Of a DNA stretch of 64,000 bases, positions 20,733 to 28,869 are shown piece after piece. Position 1 is the first letter of the stretch. Every line of letters begins with the position of its first letter. The DNA lies in assembly GCA_951812505.1 (NCBI GenBank), contig CATOSI010000003.1, positions 806,001 to 870,000 on the forward strand, read 5' to 3'. This stretch comes from an uncultured Dehalococcoidia bacterium. Its GTDB lineage: Bacteria > Chloroflexota > Dehalococcoidia > Lucifugimonadales > UBA1123. The notes under the pieces were generated by a model, which was not told the DNA's origin, made no database searches, and worked only from the letters and a program-made list of their open reading frames with translations. A program made the translations under genes and the position numbers.

Positions 20733-20853
20733 CGGACGCCGCCAGCTATACACTGTTGATACCACGCCCGCCGCGAGAAGACAGATAGCGAGACTGCCAC
20801 GCCCAGACTTTGAGCGGGTAGAAGAAATGACAAAGGCGTTAATCACTGAATAG
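20719..20853 (+). pseudogene. Truncated ParE/RelE-type toxin
   Basis: A 44-codon frame starting GTG at 20719, 5 bp after an AGGGAAG site and overlapping the RHH gene. The product from RRQLYTVDTTPAARRQIARL through PRPDFERVEEM matches the first strand and two helices of ParE/RelE mRNA interferases (which run to about 90 residues). It stops at 20853 before the catalytic half. Hence a toxin killed by truncation while its antitoxin frame remains intact. Confidence 0.65.
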
Positions 20854-20914
20854 AAACAGCTGCGGGAATCCAATACAAAGGCACAACTATAACCGAGCGC
20901 GTGAGAAAAAACCC

Positions 20915-21118
20915 ATGAAAACCCTGACCTTAGCCCTCGACGACGACCTATACGCTCTCCTCAACGAACAGGCTGCGACCACCGGACGCACCATTAACGA
21001 CATCGCCACCGAAGCCCTCGATACATGGATCCTAACCAGCCTCTTCGACGACGAAGAAATCGCCCTACTGGACGCCGCCCTCCGCGAGCCGGAACAAAAC
21101 GACGACACAGAACCCTAA
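20915..21118 (+). CDS. Second ribbon-helix-helix antitoxin-like protein
   Basis: 67 residues, paralogous to the RHH gene at 20493 (MKTLTLALDDDLYALLNEQAATTGRTINDIATEALDTWI). Acidic C terminus. No toxin follows; instead the next 100 bp are a diverged copy of the end of metH. A TATAAC-like -10 lies near 20888. It may be an orphan antitoxin or a transcriptional regulator. Confidence 0.7.
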   Translation: MKTLTLALDDDLYALLNEQAATTGRTINDIATEALDTWILTSLFDDEEIALLDAALREPEQNDDTEP

Positions 21119-21123
21119 CAACC

Positions 21124-21225
21124 CTCCCCCGACCAGATATCCGACTACGCCACCCGCAAAAACATCACAGTCCAAAAAGCCGAACGCTGGCTAAGGCCGA
21201 ATCTGGGGTATAATACAAGTTGATG
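21124..21225 (+). pseudogene. Diverged copy of the metH 3' end (copy 2)
   Basis: Aligns without gaps to 20373-20463. It still translates in the metH frame as [20 protein letters not shown] then LRPNLGY and a stop, against [20 protein letters not shown] in the real gene. The differences are too many for a recent duplication, and the TATAAT is retained at 21209-21214. It ends 27 bp before the next gene. Probably the scar of recombination with a different metH-linked antitoxin unit. Confidence 0.7.
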
Positions 21226-21251
21226 ACAGCTTCTCAGATACAGAGGTCGGC

Positions 21252-21791
21252 ATGACTTCGCTAAGGAACAAGATGAACGAACTCCTCCCGGAGCGACGCC
21301 AGAAGATTGAAGAACGGGCGAGGAAGCTAATTGAAGAAGAAGAGGCGGCGCGAAAGACCCATGAATTCTTCCACAGCGTCCGCGAAGAATGGCTGCAGGA
21401 AAGATCCCGCGGTGCTGATGTGGCCGGAATGGTCGCTCACCCCGCGTACCAACGCATCATCGAAATGGGACAAGACGCCGTTCCACTCATACTCCAAGAA
21501 CTCCAAAAACGCCCCGACCACTGGTTCCCAGCCTTATACGCCATCACAGGAGCCAACCCCGTTCCTGTGAACGCTCAGGGCAACCTATCCATGATGACCG
21601 ACGCCTGGCTAAACTGGGGACGCGCCATTGGATACCGCTGGCAACAGACTTGGGTTGACGTCGAATTTCCGGGGCTGGACTATACAGTCACAAGCGAGTC
21701 GGACAAGGATTACAATTCAATTTCCTGTATGCATAAGAGTCATTCTAAACGATCCAACATTAGAGCTTGGAAGCCGGCTTGTCTAAAGTGA
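21252..21791 (+). CDS. Hypothetical protein with HigA-linker-like N terminus, aberrant C terminus
   Basis: 179 residues. The N terminus (MTSLRNKMNELLPERRQKIE then ERARKLIEEEE) resembles the linker after many HigA/XRE antitoxins; the central HPAYQRIIEMGQDAVPLILQELQKRPDHW then FPALYAITGANPV looks like a small helical conserved domain. After GRAIGYRW the sequence loses this character and runs on until it meets vapC tail-to-tail, overlapping it by 52 bp. The natural stop was probably lost where the AT-rich island begins (about 21,650-21,720). Function unknown. Confidence 0.55.
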   Translation: MTSLRNKMNELLPERRQKIEERARKLIEEEEAARKTHEFFHSVREEWLQERSRGADVAGMVAHPAYQRIIEMGQDAVPLILQELQKRPDHWFPALYAITGANPVPVNAQGNLSMMTDAWLNWGRAIGYRWQQTWVDVEFPGLDYTVTSESDKDYNSISCMHKSHSKRSNIRAWKPACLK

Positions 21792-22183
21792 TTATCAGCA
21801 GTTAATGCACCTGTCAGTCCCTGATCCTGCATAACGACAAAAGATGCACAGTCGACCAAACCCCACTCCTTATCAGCACGGTTGCGGAACAGGTAAAATG
21901 CCCTATCAAAAAGGGATGCCGATAGCGGGACTACTTCTACACTGGGATCTCTATCAAGTGCGGTGAGCAAGTTTAAAGCTTCCCGTCTGAACTGTTGACG
22001 GGATAGAGCATTCCCGATCTCTAGCTGGATACCCACCGTCGTAACCATGCTGATGGCAAGCTCTTCTAACCTGTTGGATATTTGGAGGGCTAGAGCATGA
22101 TGAGGATCGTTAGGTGAGACTAAGGCAATCGCGTAAGATGTATCGAGGAAGACTCTAGGACCGTATATCAAAAGGTTTACCAT
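21740..22183 (-). CDS. PIN-domain protein, VapC-like
   Basis: 147 residues. PIN-domain acidic residues are present: Asp in FLDTSYAIAL, Glu in QLEIGNALS, Asp in LVDCASFVVM and Asp in LTADNHFRQAGF, predicting a Mg-dependent RNase. The ATG at 22183 is chosen over TTG 22192. It begins inside the end of the specificity-subunit gene (29 bp overlap), so it is co-translated with the restriction-modification genes. No VapB antitoxin is next to it, which is odd for a VapC. Confidence 0.8.
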   Translation of the reverse strand: MVNLLIYGPRVFLDTSYAIALVSPNDPHHALALQISNRLEELAISMVTTVGIQLEIGNALSRQQFRREALNLLTALDRDPSVEVVPLSASLFDRAFYLFRNRADKEWGLVDCASFVVMQDQGLTGALTADNHFRQAGFQALMLDRLE

Positions 22184-23756
22184 AAATATCAACTTCTATG
22201 CGAGAGGACCAATCTTGTGGGCCATCAAGATTTAGTTCCCGTGCAGTTTCGAGAAATGATTTAGGATTAGCTTTATTTTCCAGCAATTGTTCAAATTCGT
22301 GAATAGTATCTTCTTCCAAAGCAGAAGCTCTATCAAGCTTTTCAAACGCCTCTATGATTTTATTCCCAATATCGTCTTGTATAGCCCTCGGAGGGCATGG
22401 GATCATTATACTGGCAGTGTCCGCCTCTGTTAATTCTTTCACCACAGCACCGTGCTCCTTTGAGTGCAGTTGACACTGACCATATGGCGACATTAGGAAG
22501 GCAGCTATGTATCCACTATTGAATTCATCTTTCGCGGTTACTCGCAAAATATGTTCACTCGCAGTCCAGCCATTAGTCTTGCTTGTCACCATACCAATCC
22601 TGGCAATCGTGCCAGAACGTGTAATTAATACTTGATCCCTTTTAAGGATCAGTTTTTCTATATTTGGAGTATTGGTATGAGATAGATATTGAAGGCCATA
22701 ATAGCGATCTTGGGAAACATGAGACCCCTGCATGAATGGTATTCCATACTTTGGACTATCTACATATGTACGTTTGAATCTAGGAGGCATGAAGATGTCT
22801 GACACCATATTACCGAGTCGACCGACAGAATATGGGCAATACTCTTTCAATAAGTTGATAGCAGTCTTAGCCATTGGAATATGAAAAGAGGCATCAAATC
22901 GGTCACAGAGTTCGTCTGCCGCTGTACTAAACGCCTTCAGAGTCATTCTCGCAACTTGATAATAAGGGGATTCTTTCCTCTCTGTCGACGGTGGAATGTA
23001 TCCTATCTCATCAGCTTTAAAGTCCACAAGCATAAGCGTTTGGTAAAGTTGCTTTTCTGCGCAGTCTAGTAGTTGATTCGCATCATCTCTATAACCATAA
23101 ACTTGATCAATCTGGGATTGAAAATGCTGTTGCTCATGTTTTGGAACAATCGGGACAGAAATACCTGCAATGTGATGTGCCTCTAGATGATTAACTGTGG
23201 AACCATATTGATCTTTGCTGATAAGTGCCTGCCCTAACCAAGATTGCATGAATGTGTGGAGATAACCCGCCGATATCTCACCGGCAGGTTTAATACGAAT
23301 CATGTCATGTGACACTGTGAATCTCTGAAGACGGTCTCCTACAATTACGCTGCGACCGACAGTGCCTGAACAGGTTACAAGAATCCATCCTTCTTGTATG
23401 AATAGGTTGCGACTCTCTGCGAGATACGAAATGAGGTAAGCTTCGGTTGACGGTCTGTAGTCTAACGTTTCAGATGGCTTTAGAAGAGGAACACCTTCTT
23501 TCTTGTCCCTCACATAGATTCGTTTGAATTGCTTAGGCAAGAATATTTCTTCGACAAGATCGACTAGAGGTGTTAATTCTACGCCTGCGGACTCTAGAGT
23601 GGCGTAAGCCTTCTGTGCGCCCGTGGAGTAGTAGCTAGCGTCCAGACGCTGTTCGCCATCATATATACGACTCGTGTATAGAAAAGTAACCGAGTTTGTA
23701 ACATCAAGAAATTGACGTATATCGAGTGGTTCTCCGTGGGAGCGTGCTTCAAGCAT
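22155..23756 (-). CDS. hsdS: Restriction-modification specificity subunit
   Basis: 533 residues with two target-recognition domains separated by helical spacers, as in HsdS. Repeated landmarks in each half: FLPKQFKRIYV and FMPPRFKRTYV; ILVTCSGTVGRS and VLITRSGTIARI; GAGYLH-like and GYIAAFL segments; and closing STVNHLEAHHIAGISVPIVP and ELTEADTASIMIPCPP. It is expected to guide the fused nuclease-methylase encoded upstream to a bipartite site. Its ATG overlaps that gene's stop by 8 bp. Codon and base usage are AT-rich compared with the flanks, suggesting transfer. Confidence 0.85.
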   Translation of the reverse strand: MLEARSHGEPLDIRQFLDVTNSVTFLYTSRIYDGEQRLDASYYSTGAQKAYATLESAGVELTPLVDLVEEIFLPKQFKRIYVRDKKEGVPLLKPSETLDYRPSTEAYLISYLAESRNLFIQEGWILVTCSGTVGRSVIVGDRLQRFTVSHDMIRIKPAGEISAGYLHTFMQSWLGQALISKDQYGSTVNHLEAHHIAGISVPIVPKHEQQHFQSQIDQVYGYRDDANQLLDCAEKQLYQTLMLVDFKADEIGYIPPSTERKESPYYQVARMTLKAFSTAADELCDRFDASFHIPMAKTAINLLKEYCPYSVGRLGNMVSDIFMPPRFKRTYVDSPKYGIPFMQGSHVSQDRYYGLQYLSHTNTPNIEKLILKRDQVLITRSGTIARIGMVTSKTNGWTASEHILRVTAKDEFNSGYIAAFLMSPYGQCQLHSKEHGAVVKELTEADTASIMIPCPPRAIQDDIGNKIIEAFEKLDRASALEEDTIHEFEQLLENKANPKSFLETARELNLDGPQDWSSRIEVDIYGKPFDIRS

Positions 23757-25728
23757 TGTTAATCCAAGTCCTCATCGCAGGTTGACTTAACCATTCTTCA
23801 AAATGACTCGCGATCTCGGGCAATTCGTTATGAACCATCCGTCTCGTGGTCTCGCGCCACTCAATAGTATTCCTACCGTTCTCGTCCTTACGATGTACTG
23901 GCACATTTTCTATATGCTCTATCAGATCTCCACTTGGCGTCCGCAAATGCAGAACTTTTCCACGTCTATCGTGCCCTACTGCCTCTGGGGTGGCCATGAA
24001 AATCTCGTAATTTCTCAGCTGTCCCATCTCCATTTCCAAATTCATCTCCCGCCGTGTCTTTTTCTGCAGTAGCAGGACACTCGTTTGGGTTCCTGTATAG
24101 GGCTGGAAAGTGGTATCAGGAAGGTCGATACTTGCTATTATGCGGGTTCTCTGTAACAACCATCGCCGTATAAAGGTGAGTCCCGGATTCGAAAGAATAC
24201 TATCTGGCAGAACCATTGCCATTCTGCCTCCCGGCCGTAGTAACTGTAAGCAGCGCTCTATAAACAACTGCTCTGGGGGCATTGATCCCCGGCTTAATGT
24301 TAATTTGCCATCGTCGTCAACACGAGACAACTCAAACTGTTCTAGAATATGGGGGTCATCAATTGGGATGTTCGATCCGAATGGTGGATTAGTAAGGATC
24401 GCATCAAAGCTATTGGGCCTAATGCCTGACCTTGCGTCGTTTGGAGACTGATTCGGCCATTCGCCGAATGGAATGAGAGAATTTGCTTGGAATACATTTG
24501 TGGAACCATCTCCGTGCATCACAAGATTCATTTGGGCTGCACGAACCAAAATAGGATTGAAATCAATTCCAAACAGATTGCGACTGGCAATGTCCTGAAG
24601 CCTACGTTTCGTTCCATCTATTGCCTGATCTATGTTGTCGTTGAATCTATTCAATTCAATCTGGTAAATTTGCTTTTGCCAGATATTCATCAGCGACACC
24701 AAAAAACCGCCCGTGCCTACAGCGGGATCTAATACTTGAATATCCAATAGTCTGGAGGATGGAAAAGTAGCTAGTAACATACGAGCCGCCATATCACATA
24801 CTGCTCTAGGCGTGAAGTATTCACCGCGATCCCCCCGTAGGTTCGATCCCACTAGCTGTTCATATGCTACCCCCTTCACATCTGCCTGTGTCTGAATAAG
24901 AGAGAACCTTTGTAGTTCCCCGACTATGTACGCGAGGACCGAGTCGTTAAGCTGTATTTGTGCATCTTCAGGAAAGATATATGGATATCGTTCCTTCACA
25001 GATTCAAACAGACCTGTGATAGCATTCCTGAGATGACGACGTCCAATGTCAGAGCGACGCTCGTTGTTTCCTATGAAAAATTTAAGCTGGTCGACTAAAT
25101 TATCTTCATCATATACTTTGCAGAATATTATTTTGAGGAATTCCTGAAAGGCGGGTTCTTTCTGAATTCCTTCATTCCCATAGATATAATTGTGGCATCG
25201 CTTGAAGACAGCAATCAATTCTTCATGTGCGGGCACTAAGTCAGAGAAATGTGGAGGAGTGGGAGCGTTTGAGCCGCATCGTGGTATATCGGTGGCAGAC
25301 AGAAATTCGTGCAAACCTTGGTCGCTGCCAACTCTCTCCCATACCTGCAATTCTGATCCCACCCACATACCGAACTGACAATTGAGACAGGCCGACATAT
25401 AGGATTTGAGCTGGTCTATGCCATTTTCTCTATCTGTTGGTTTCGTTTCTTCACGCTTGCATTCAATAACAATAGATACGTTTTCCTGTCGGTGATCCGT
25501 ATCTGGCGGGAATATAGCAATGTCGGCAGCACGGCGACTCCTTCCTATTCGGACTCGGAACTCAACCTCTAGGTCTTCCTTACTGTACCCATAATCTTCT
25601 ATCAGACTACGAGCCACACGTTGGCGGATATGTTCTTCCGGTCTATCCGTTCTCAGTTGACCTGTGACAACACATCGCAACTTCCCTGGTGGGATGAAGT
25701 TTATGACCTGTGGCAAGTCTTCTGTCAT
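23749..25728 (-). CDS. Fused restriction endonuclease-DNA methyltransferase (BcgI-like)
   Basis: 659 residues. An N-terminal PD-(D/E)XK nuclease domain (about 30-135) shows D69 in ADIAIF and E89-C-K91 in VIECKRE. A helical region then leads into an N6-adenine methylase: SAM motif DPAVGTGGF at 334-342 and catalytic NPPF at 447-450, preceded by GEYFTPRAV, typical of HsdM. There is no helicase/translocase subunit nearby, so with HsdS this forms a two-gene system like type IIB BcgI, whose A subunit has the same fusion and length. AGGTG precedes the ATG. AT-rich. Confidence 0.85.
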   Translation of the reverse strand: MTEDLPQVINFIPPGKLRCVVTGQLRTDRPEEHIRQRVARSLIEDYGYSKEDLEVEFRVRIGRSRRAADIAIFPPDTDHRQENVSIVIECKREETKPTDRENGIDQLKSYMSACLNCQFGMWVGSELQVWERVGSDQGLHEFLSATDIPRCGSNAPTPPHFSDLVPAHEELIAVFKRCHNYIYGNEGIQKEPAFQEFLKIIFCKVYDEDNLVDQLKFFIGNNERRSDIGRRHLRNAITGLFESVKERYPYIFPEDAQIQLNDSVLAYIVGELQRFSLIQTQADVKGVAYEQLVGSNLRGDRGEYFTPRAVCDMAARMLLATFPSSRLLDIQVLDPAVGTGGFLVSLMNIWQKQIYQIELNRFNDNIDQAIDGTKRRLQDIASRNLFGIDFNPILVRAAQMNLVMHGDGSTNVFQANSLIPFGEWPNQSPNDARSGIRPNSFDAILTNPPFGSNIPIDDPHILEQFELSRVDDDGKLTLSRGSMPPEQLFIERCLQLLRPGGRMAMVLPDSILSNPGLTFIRRWLLQRTRIIASIDLPDTTFQPYTGTQTSVLLLQKKTRREMNLEMEMGQLRNYEIFMATPEAVGHDRRGKVLHLRTPSGDLIEHIENVPVHRKDENGRNTIEWRETTRRMVHNELPEIASHFEEWLSQPAMRTWINNA

Positions 25729-25900
25729 CGTATCACCTATCAGTAATTATATATGGTGAAGGTTAGGCTACCATCACTATCAAGGATGTCAAGTATATTT
25801 AGGTTCTTTTCTGTGGTAAATTAGGGGGCCGAATTTAGGGATACGCCCCTGGAGTCATCAGTCCTCTATGTAAACCCCGGCGACTACCCTCCCCACTCTT
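25729..25900. other. Promoter side of the restriction-modification genes; nothing definite
   Basis: 172 bp, AT-rich near the gene start, between the fused nuclease-methylase and the left end of the insertion sequence. The minus-strand promoter should lie here, but no convincing -35/-10 pair was identified. GGGGGC...GCCCCT near 25827-25852 forms only an imperfect stem. Confidence 0.3.
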
Positions 25901-27260
25901 CTAGCAGGCTGCGGAAGAATGGGTTGCAGAGCGGCGTAGGAGCAAGACTCGCTGCCTTGAAGAGCCTCATTCCGGCGCTTTTTGGCTCTCAGGAGGTTCC
26001 TGCACCGCTGTAATCGGCTTTCAGAAGGTTCGGCAGACACACCTCGCCCTGGGCAGAGCTATGCGAAGACGGGGACTCTGGCCTCTTCCTCAGCTATCAG
26101 TCTCGACATTCTCACCAGGTTGTACGCAGTAGCCACCAACTCCCCATACAGTCCGGTTCTCTCCACTCCGCGATACCGACTCCGACGAAAGCCTCCCACT
26201 GTCTTCATCCACCCGAAGATCGACTCCACACGGTTGCGAACCTTCTGACTCGCCGCATACCCGGCATGATGGGTCGTCCTCCCGTCTATCGCAGACCATC
26301 TCTTCTTCTGGGCCACGTGCGGAGTGATGTTCAGGTCCCTGCACTCGGCAACGAAGTCCCTGCTGTCGTAGCCCCTGTCCGCTCCAACAGTCAGACGGCG
26401 GCTACCGGGTATCCGGATCAACATGTCCAGCGCCGCATCCCTCTCTGCCATGCCATTGGCCTCGGTCAGTCGGAAGTCGCTCACAAGACCGTGCCTGTTG
26501 TCCATAAGCGCATGGGCCATGAACACCAGCTTCGCCTCCTTACCCTTGCCCTTCCTCATCAGCCTGGACTCGGGGTCGGTCGTGCTCTCGTGTGTCTCGT
26601 TGCTCAGCTTCTCCCCCCGAAAGTCCTCCGTACGGCTTCCACCTTCCCCCGGACCCTTCGGGTTATCGTCAGCATCCTCATCCCGTCTTCTGAAGCTCTT
26701 TATGCTCGCGGCAGCCTCTATCAGCGTACCATCCACGCTGAAGCGCTCGTCTGACATGAGACCTCGGCGGTCAGCCTCGTACGCCACCTCCTCGAACAGG
26801 GTCCTCCCCACCCTGTGTCTGAGCAGTCTTCTTCTGTTCTTGGTGAACACGGTCGCGTCGAAACTCGGCTCCATAAGGTCCATGTCCAGAAACCAGCGAT
26901 ACAGCAGGTTGTAGTCCAGTTCCTGGCAGAATGCTCTCTCACTGCGTATCGAGTACAGGGAGATCAGAAGAAGAGACTTCAGCAGTCGTTCGGGTGGGAC
27001 GGAGGCTCGACCGACACTGGAGTACATCCTGTCGAAGTCGTCCGACATGCGGGAGAGAACGTCCTCGGCGACCTGTTTGATAGTCCTAAGAGGGTGGTCC
27101 GGTGGAACTCGTTCGTCGAGGTTGACGAAGGCAAGCATAGTGGACTGTGGGTTGCGTTTGCCTCTCATGGGACGGTCTCCTCTGTTGTCGCTTGTGGAGC
27201 TATTTTACTCCACAGACTCAGGGAAGACCTCCTATGCGGCTTTTTTCAGCAGCCTGCTAG
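25901..27260. mobile_element. Insertion sequence, IS5/IS1182-like
   Basis: About 1.36 kb. The left end CTAGCAGGCTGCGGAAGAA (25901) and right end, read on the minus strand CTAGCAGGCTGCTGAAAAAA, form terminal inverted repeats; the shared CTAG may be a 4 bp target duplication or part of the repeat. One intact transposase gene on the minus strand fills most of it. The element separates the restriction-modification island from the alternative complex III operon. Confidence 0.85.
26059..27168 (-). CDS. DDE transposase, IS5/IS1182 type
   Basis: 369 residues, apparently intact. N-terminal InsH-like region (PPERLLKSLLLISLYSIRSERAFCQEL), then the RNase-H-like core with catalytic Asp in FSVDGTLIEA, second Asp in VGADRGYDS, and Glu in RNRVESIFGWMK. 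An unordered charged insertion rich in Gly and Asp lies between the first two (about 160-205). Because coding sequence and both inverted repeats are whole, the element may still be mobile. Confidence 0.92.
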   Translation of the reverse strand: MRGKRNPQSTMLAFVNLDERVPPDHPLRTIKQVAEDVLSRMSDDFDRMYSSVGRASVPPERLLKSLLLISLYSIRSERAFCQELDYNLLYRWFLDMDLMEPSFDATVFTKNRRRLLRHRVGRTLFEEVAYEADRRGLMSDERFSVDGTLIEAAASIKSFRRRDEDADDNPKGPGEGGSRTEDFRGEKLSNETHESTTDPESRLMRKGKGKEAKLVFMAHALMDNRHGLVSDFRLTEANGMAERDAALDMLIRIPGSRRLTVGADRGYDSRDFVAECRDLNITPHVAQKKRWSAIDGRTTHHAGYAASQKVRNRVESIFGWMKTVGGFRRSRYRGVERTGLYGELVATAYNLVRMSRLIAEEEARVPVFA

Positions 27261-27345
27261 ACATCCCACGTCGTCCCACTGCTCCTGACCGCATTCGGGA
27301 TCCTTGACCTTTGCGCCCCCCTTCCCCTCCACCCCGCCAATCCGC

Positions 27346-27540
27346 TACAATACACCCAATCAGAACAACCGTGCCGACAGAACAGACATTAACAGCAACT
27401 TATACTAACCAAGGAACCGGGGGCCAGAAAAAAGTCCTCCAAAGCTAACGCTGGGAAAACTCTGGGCAACGCAGGTCAAAAACCGTCCCAGCCCAACCCT
27501 GTGACCTCCCTGTTAACCTCCCAGCACTTACCACTACAAA
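27346..27540 (+). promoter_or_regulatory. Promoter-leader-phased motif array A
   Basis: A -10-like TACAAT (27346-27351) is followed, 100 bp later, by three plus-strand motifs CTGGG 27451, CTGGG 27462, CAGGT 27472 and then four minus-strand motifs CCCAG 27487, CCCTG 27497, CCCTG 27508, CCCAG 27520. Spacings are 10-12 bp throughout. CAGAACAA follows the -10, and CCAAAGCTAAC directly precedes the array, both shared with array B. No gene follows on the plus strand; the hairpin at 27573 could end a standalone transcript of about 230 nt. Confidence 0.5.
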
Positions 27541-27572
27541 CATAAACCCACCATTATAGATCACAACGAAAA

Positions 27573-27594
27573 GGGCGCATCCCAGGATGCGCCC
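27573..27594 (-). terminator. Rho-independent terminator of the complex III operon
   Basis: Perfect 10 bp stem GGGCGCATCC/GGATGCGCCC with a 2-nt loop. On the minus strand it is followed by TTTTCGTT, and it lies 34 bp after the stop of the last operon gene. Confidence 0.85.
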
Positions 27595-27627
27595 CTCATC
27601 ATTCATTCACCATATAGAACTAGGAGA

Positions 27628-28320
27628 CTACCGACCTTGCTCCTGCCTCAGATACGCCACAACGTCCCACCGCTCCTGCTCAGTCAGCAGCATTCGGAAC
27701 TCCGGCATCGGGCAGGCCGCCTGGCCCACGCACCGGTCATTATCGTACGTCGGATCGTCCAGCTTGGGCACCCGCACCGTGAAGCCCGTATTGCCCCCGA
27801 AGCTGATGATCCCGTAAAGCTCCCCGTCCGACCGGTCCGCCGTCGGAGCCACCGTCAGGTTCGCCGGGGCCATATTCGGACCATACGTCATAACCTTCCC
27901 TTGGCCGCCCAGGTCCTCGCCGTGGCACACCACGCAGTTCAGCGCTACAAGAGCCGCGCCATTCTTCGCGTTGCCGCCCGGACTCTCAAGCGCCTGGTAC
28001 TCCTCGACCGACTTCAGCAGGACCTCTCTGCCCGTGATCGGCACCGCCGACTCCGGCGGGTCCAGTCGCGGCCCCTCCTGCGAGCGGTACGACGGCTGAT
28101 AGTGCATCTCCGTGAACACCTGCACCTTGTTCGAGCCAGTCTCCGGGAACGCCGGCAGCTTGAAGTGGATGTCCTGCGTGATAACCGTCTCGCCCGTATT
28201 ATTGTTATAGCAGCCCAGCGCTGCCATCAGGGCGAACAGTCCCAGCGCCGCCACCGCCAGCCTCGCGGCTCCCGTCGCGCGTACGCGGTTCAATCGTATC
28301 TTGTCAGTCAGAAGATGCAA
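27628..28320 (-). CDS. actE: Alternative complex III, monoheme cytochrome c subunit
   Basis: Periplasmic-side electron carrier of the quinol-oxidising alternative complex III. 230 residues; N-terminal helix ending in a lipobox (MAALGC, Cys37), so probably lipid-anchored. One heme site CVVCH at 129-133 and a likely distal Met in CPMPEFRML. Start is TTG at 28320, 4 bp after the stop of actD, with GGGAG about 10 bp upstream. Last gene of the operon, followed by a strong terminator. Confidence 0.88.
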   Translation of the reverse strand: MHLLTDKIRLNRVRATGAARLAVAALGLFALMAALGCYNNNTGETVITQDIHFKLPAFPETGSNKVQVFTEMHYQPSYRSQEGPRLDPPESAVPITGREVLLKSVEEYQALESPGGNAKNGAALVALNCVVCHGEDLGGQGKVMTYGPNMAPANLTVAPTADRSDGELYGIISFGGNTGFTVRVPKLDDPTYDNDRCVGQAACPMPEFRMLLTEQERWDVVAYLRQEQGR

Positions 28321-28324
28321 CGTC

Positions 28325-28858
28325 TCAGGACTCCCAGCCGCGCTTTACTTCCTCGGCACCCACTTCCTTCAGCACCTCTTCCGCCCGTCCGACCCTCTCC
28401 TCGTCCGTCGTAACCGTAACCCCGATATAGCCCTCCGTGATCCGCTCGTCGTAAGCGCCCATGAACAGCCTCGGCAGCCGCGACTCGATGACGACCCCGA
28501 TCACCGTGAAGATGATCGCTCCCAGCATCGTGCCCTCATACATGATGATGGACATCGGCGGGATGGATAGCACCGGCTTTCCGCCCGTGACCAGCGGGTA
28601 CGCGAGCTGAGTTCCGCTCGTCAGCACCAGGCCGACGATGAACCCGCACGCCGCGCCCATTAGCGGCCACCGGAACAGCGTGTGCTTCGGCTCCTCCTCC
28701 CCGAACGTCCCTTCGGGATATGGAGTGCCCGTAATGATCTCGTACTCCGTGTGGTCGTACCCCGCTTCCCGGAGCGCGTCCAGCGCGTCAGCCGCCTTGT
28801 CCTCTTCGCCCTCGGCGAACAGGCCCACGACGCTCTTCTTCGAAAACATCTCCATCAT
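28325..28858 (-). CDS. actD: Alternative complex III subunit ActD (DUF3341)
   Basis: 177 residues, DUF3341 family. Soluble N-terminal ferredoxin-like fold (VVGLFAEGEEDKAADALDAL...), two membrane helices (about 67-86 and 105-128), then a cytoplasmic C-terminal domain with VTVTTDEERVGRAEEVLKEVGAEEV. A structural subunit without cofactors in characterised complexes. Lies 11 bp after the NrfD-type gene and 4 bp before the cytochrome gene. Confidence 0.9.
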   Translation of the reverse strand: MMEMFSKKSVVGLFAEGEEDKAADALDALREAGYDHTEYEIITGTPYPEGTFGEEEPKHTLFRWPLMGAACGFIVGLVLTSGTQLAYPLVTGGKPVLSIPPMSIIMYEGTMLGAIIFTVIGVVIESRLPRLFMGAYDERITEGYIGVTVTTDEERVGRAEEVLKEVGAEEVKRGWES

Positions 28859-28869
28859 CTAGGCCAACC

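Noticed and set aside
24838..24852. tRNA T-loop-like GTTCGATCC
   Set aside because: It lies within the methylase coding frame and there is no cloverleaf around it.
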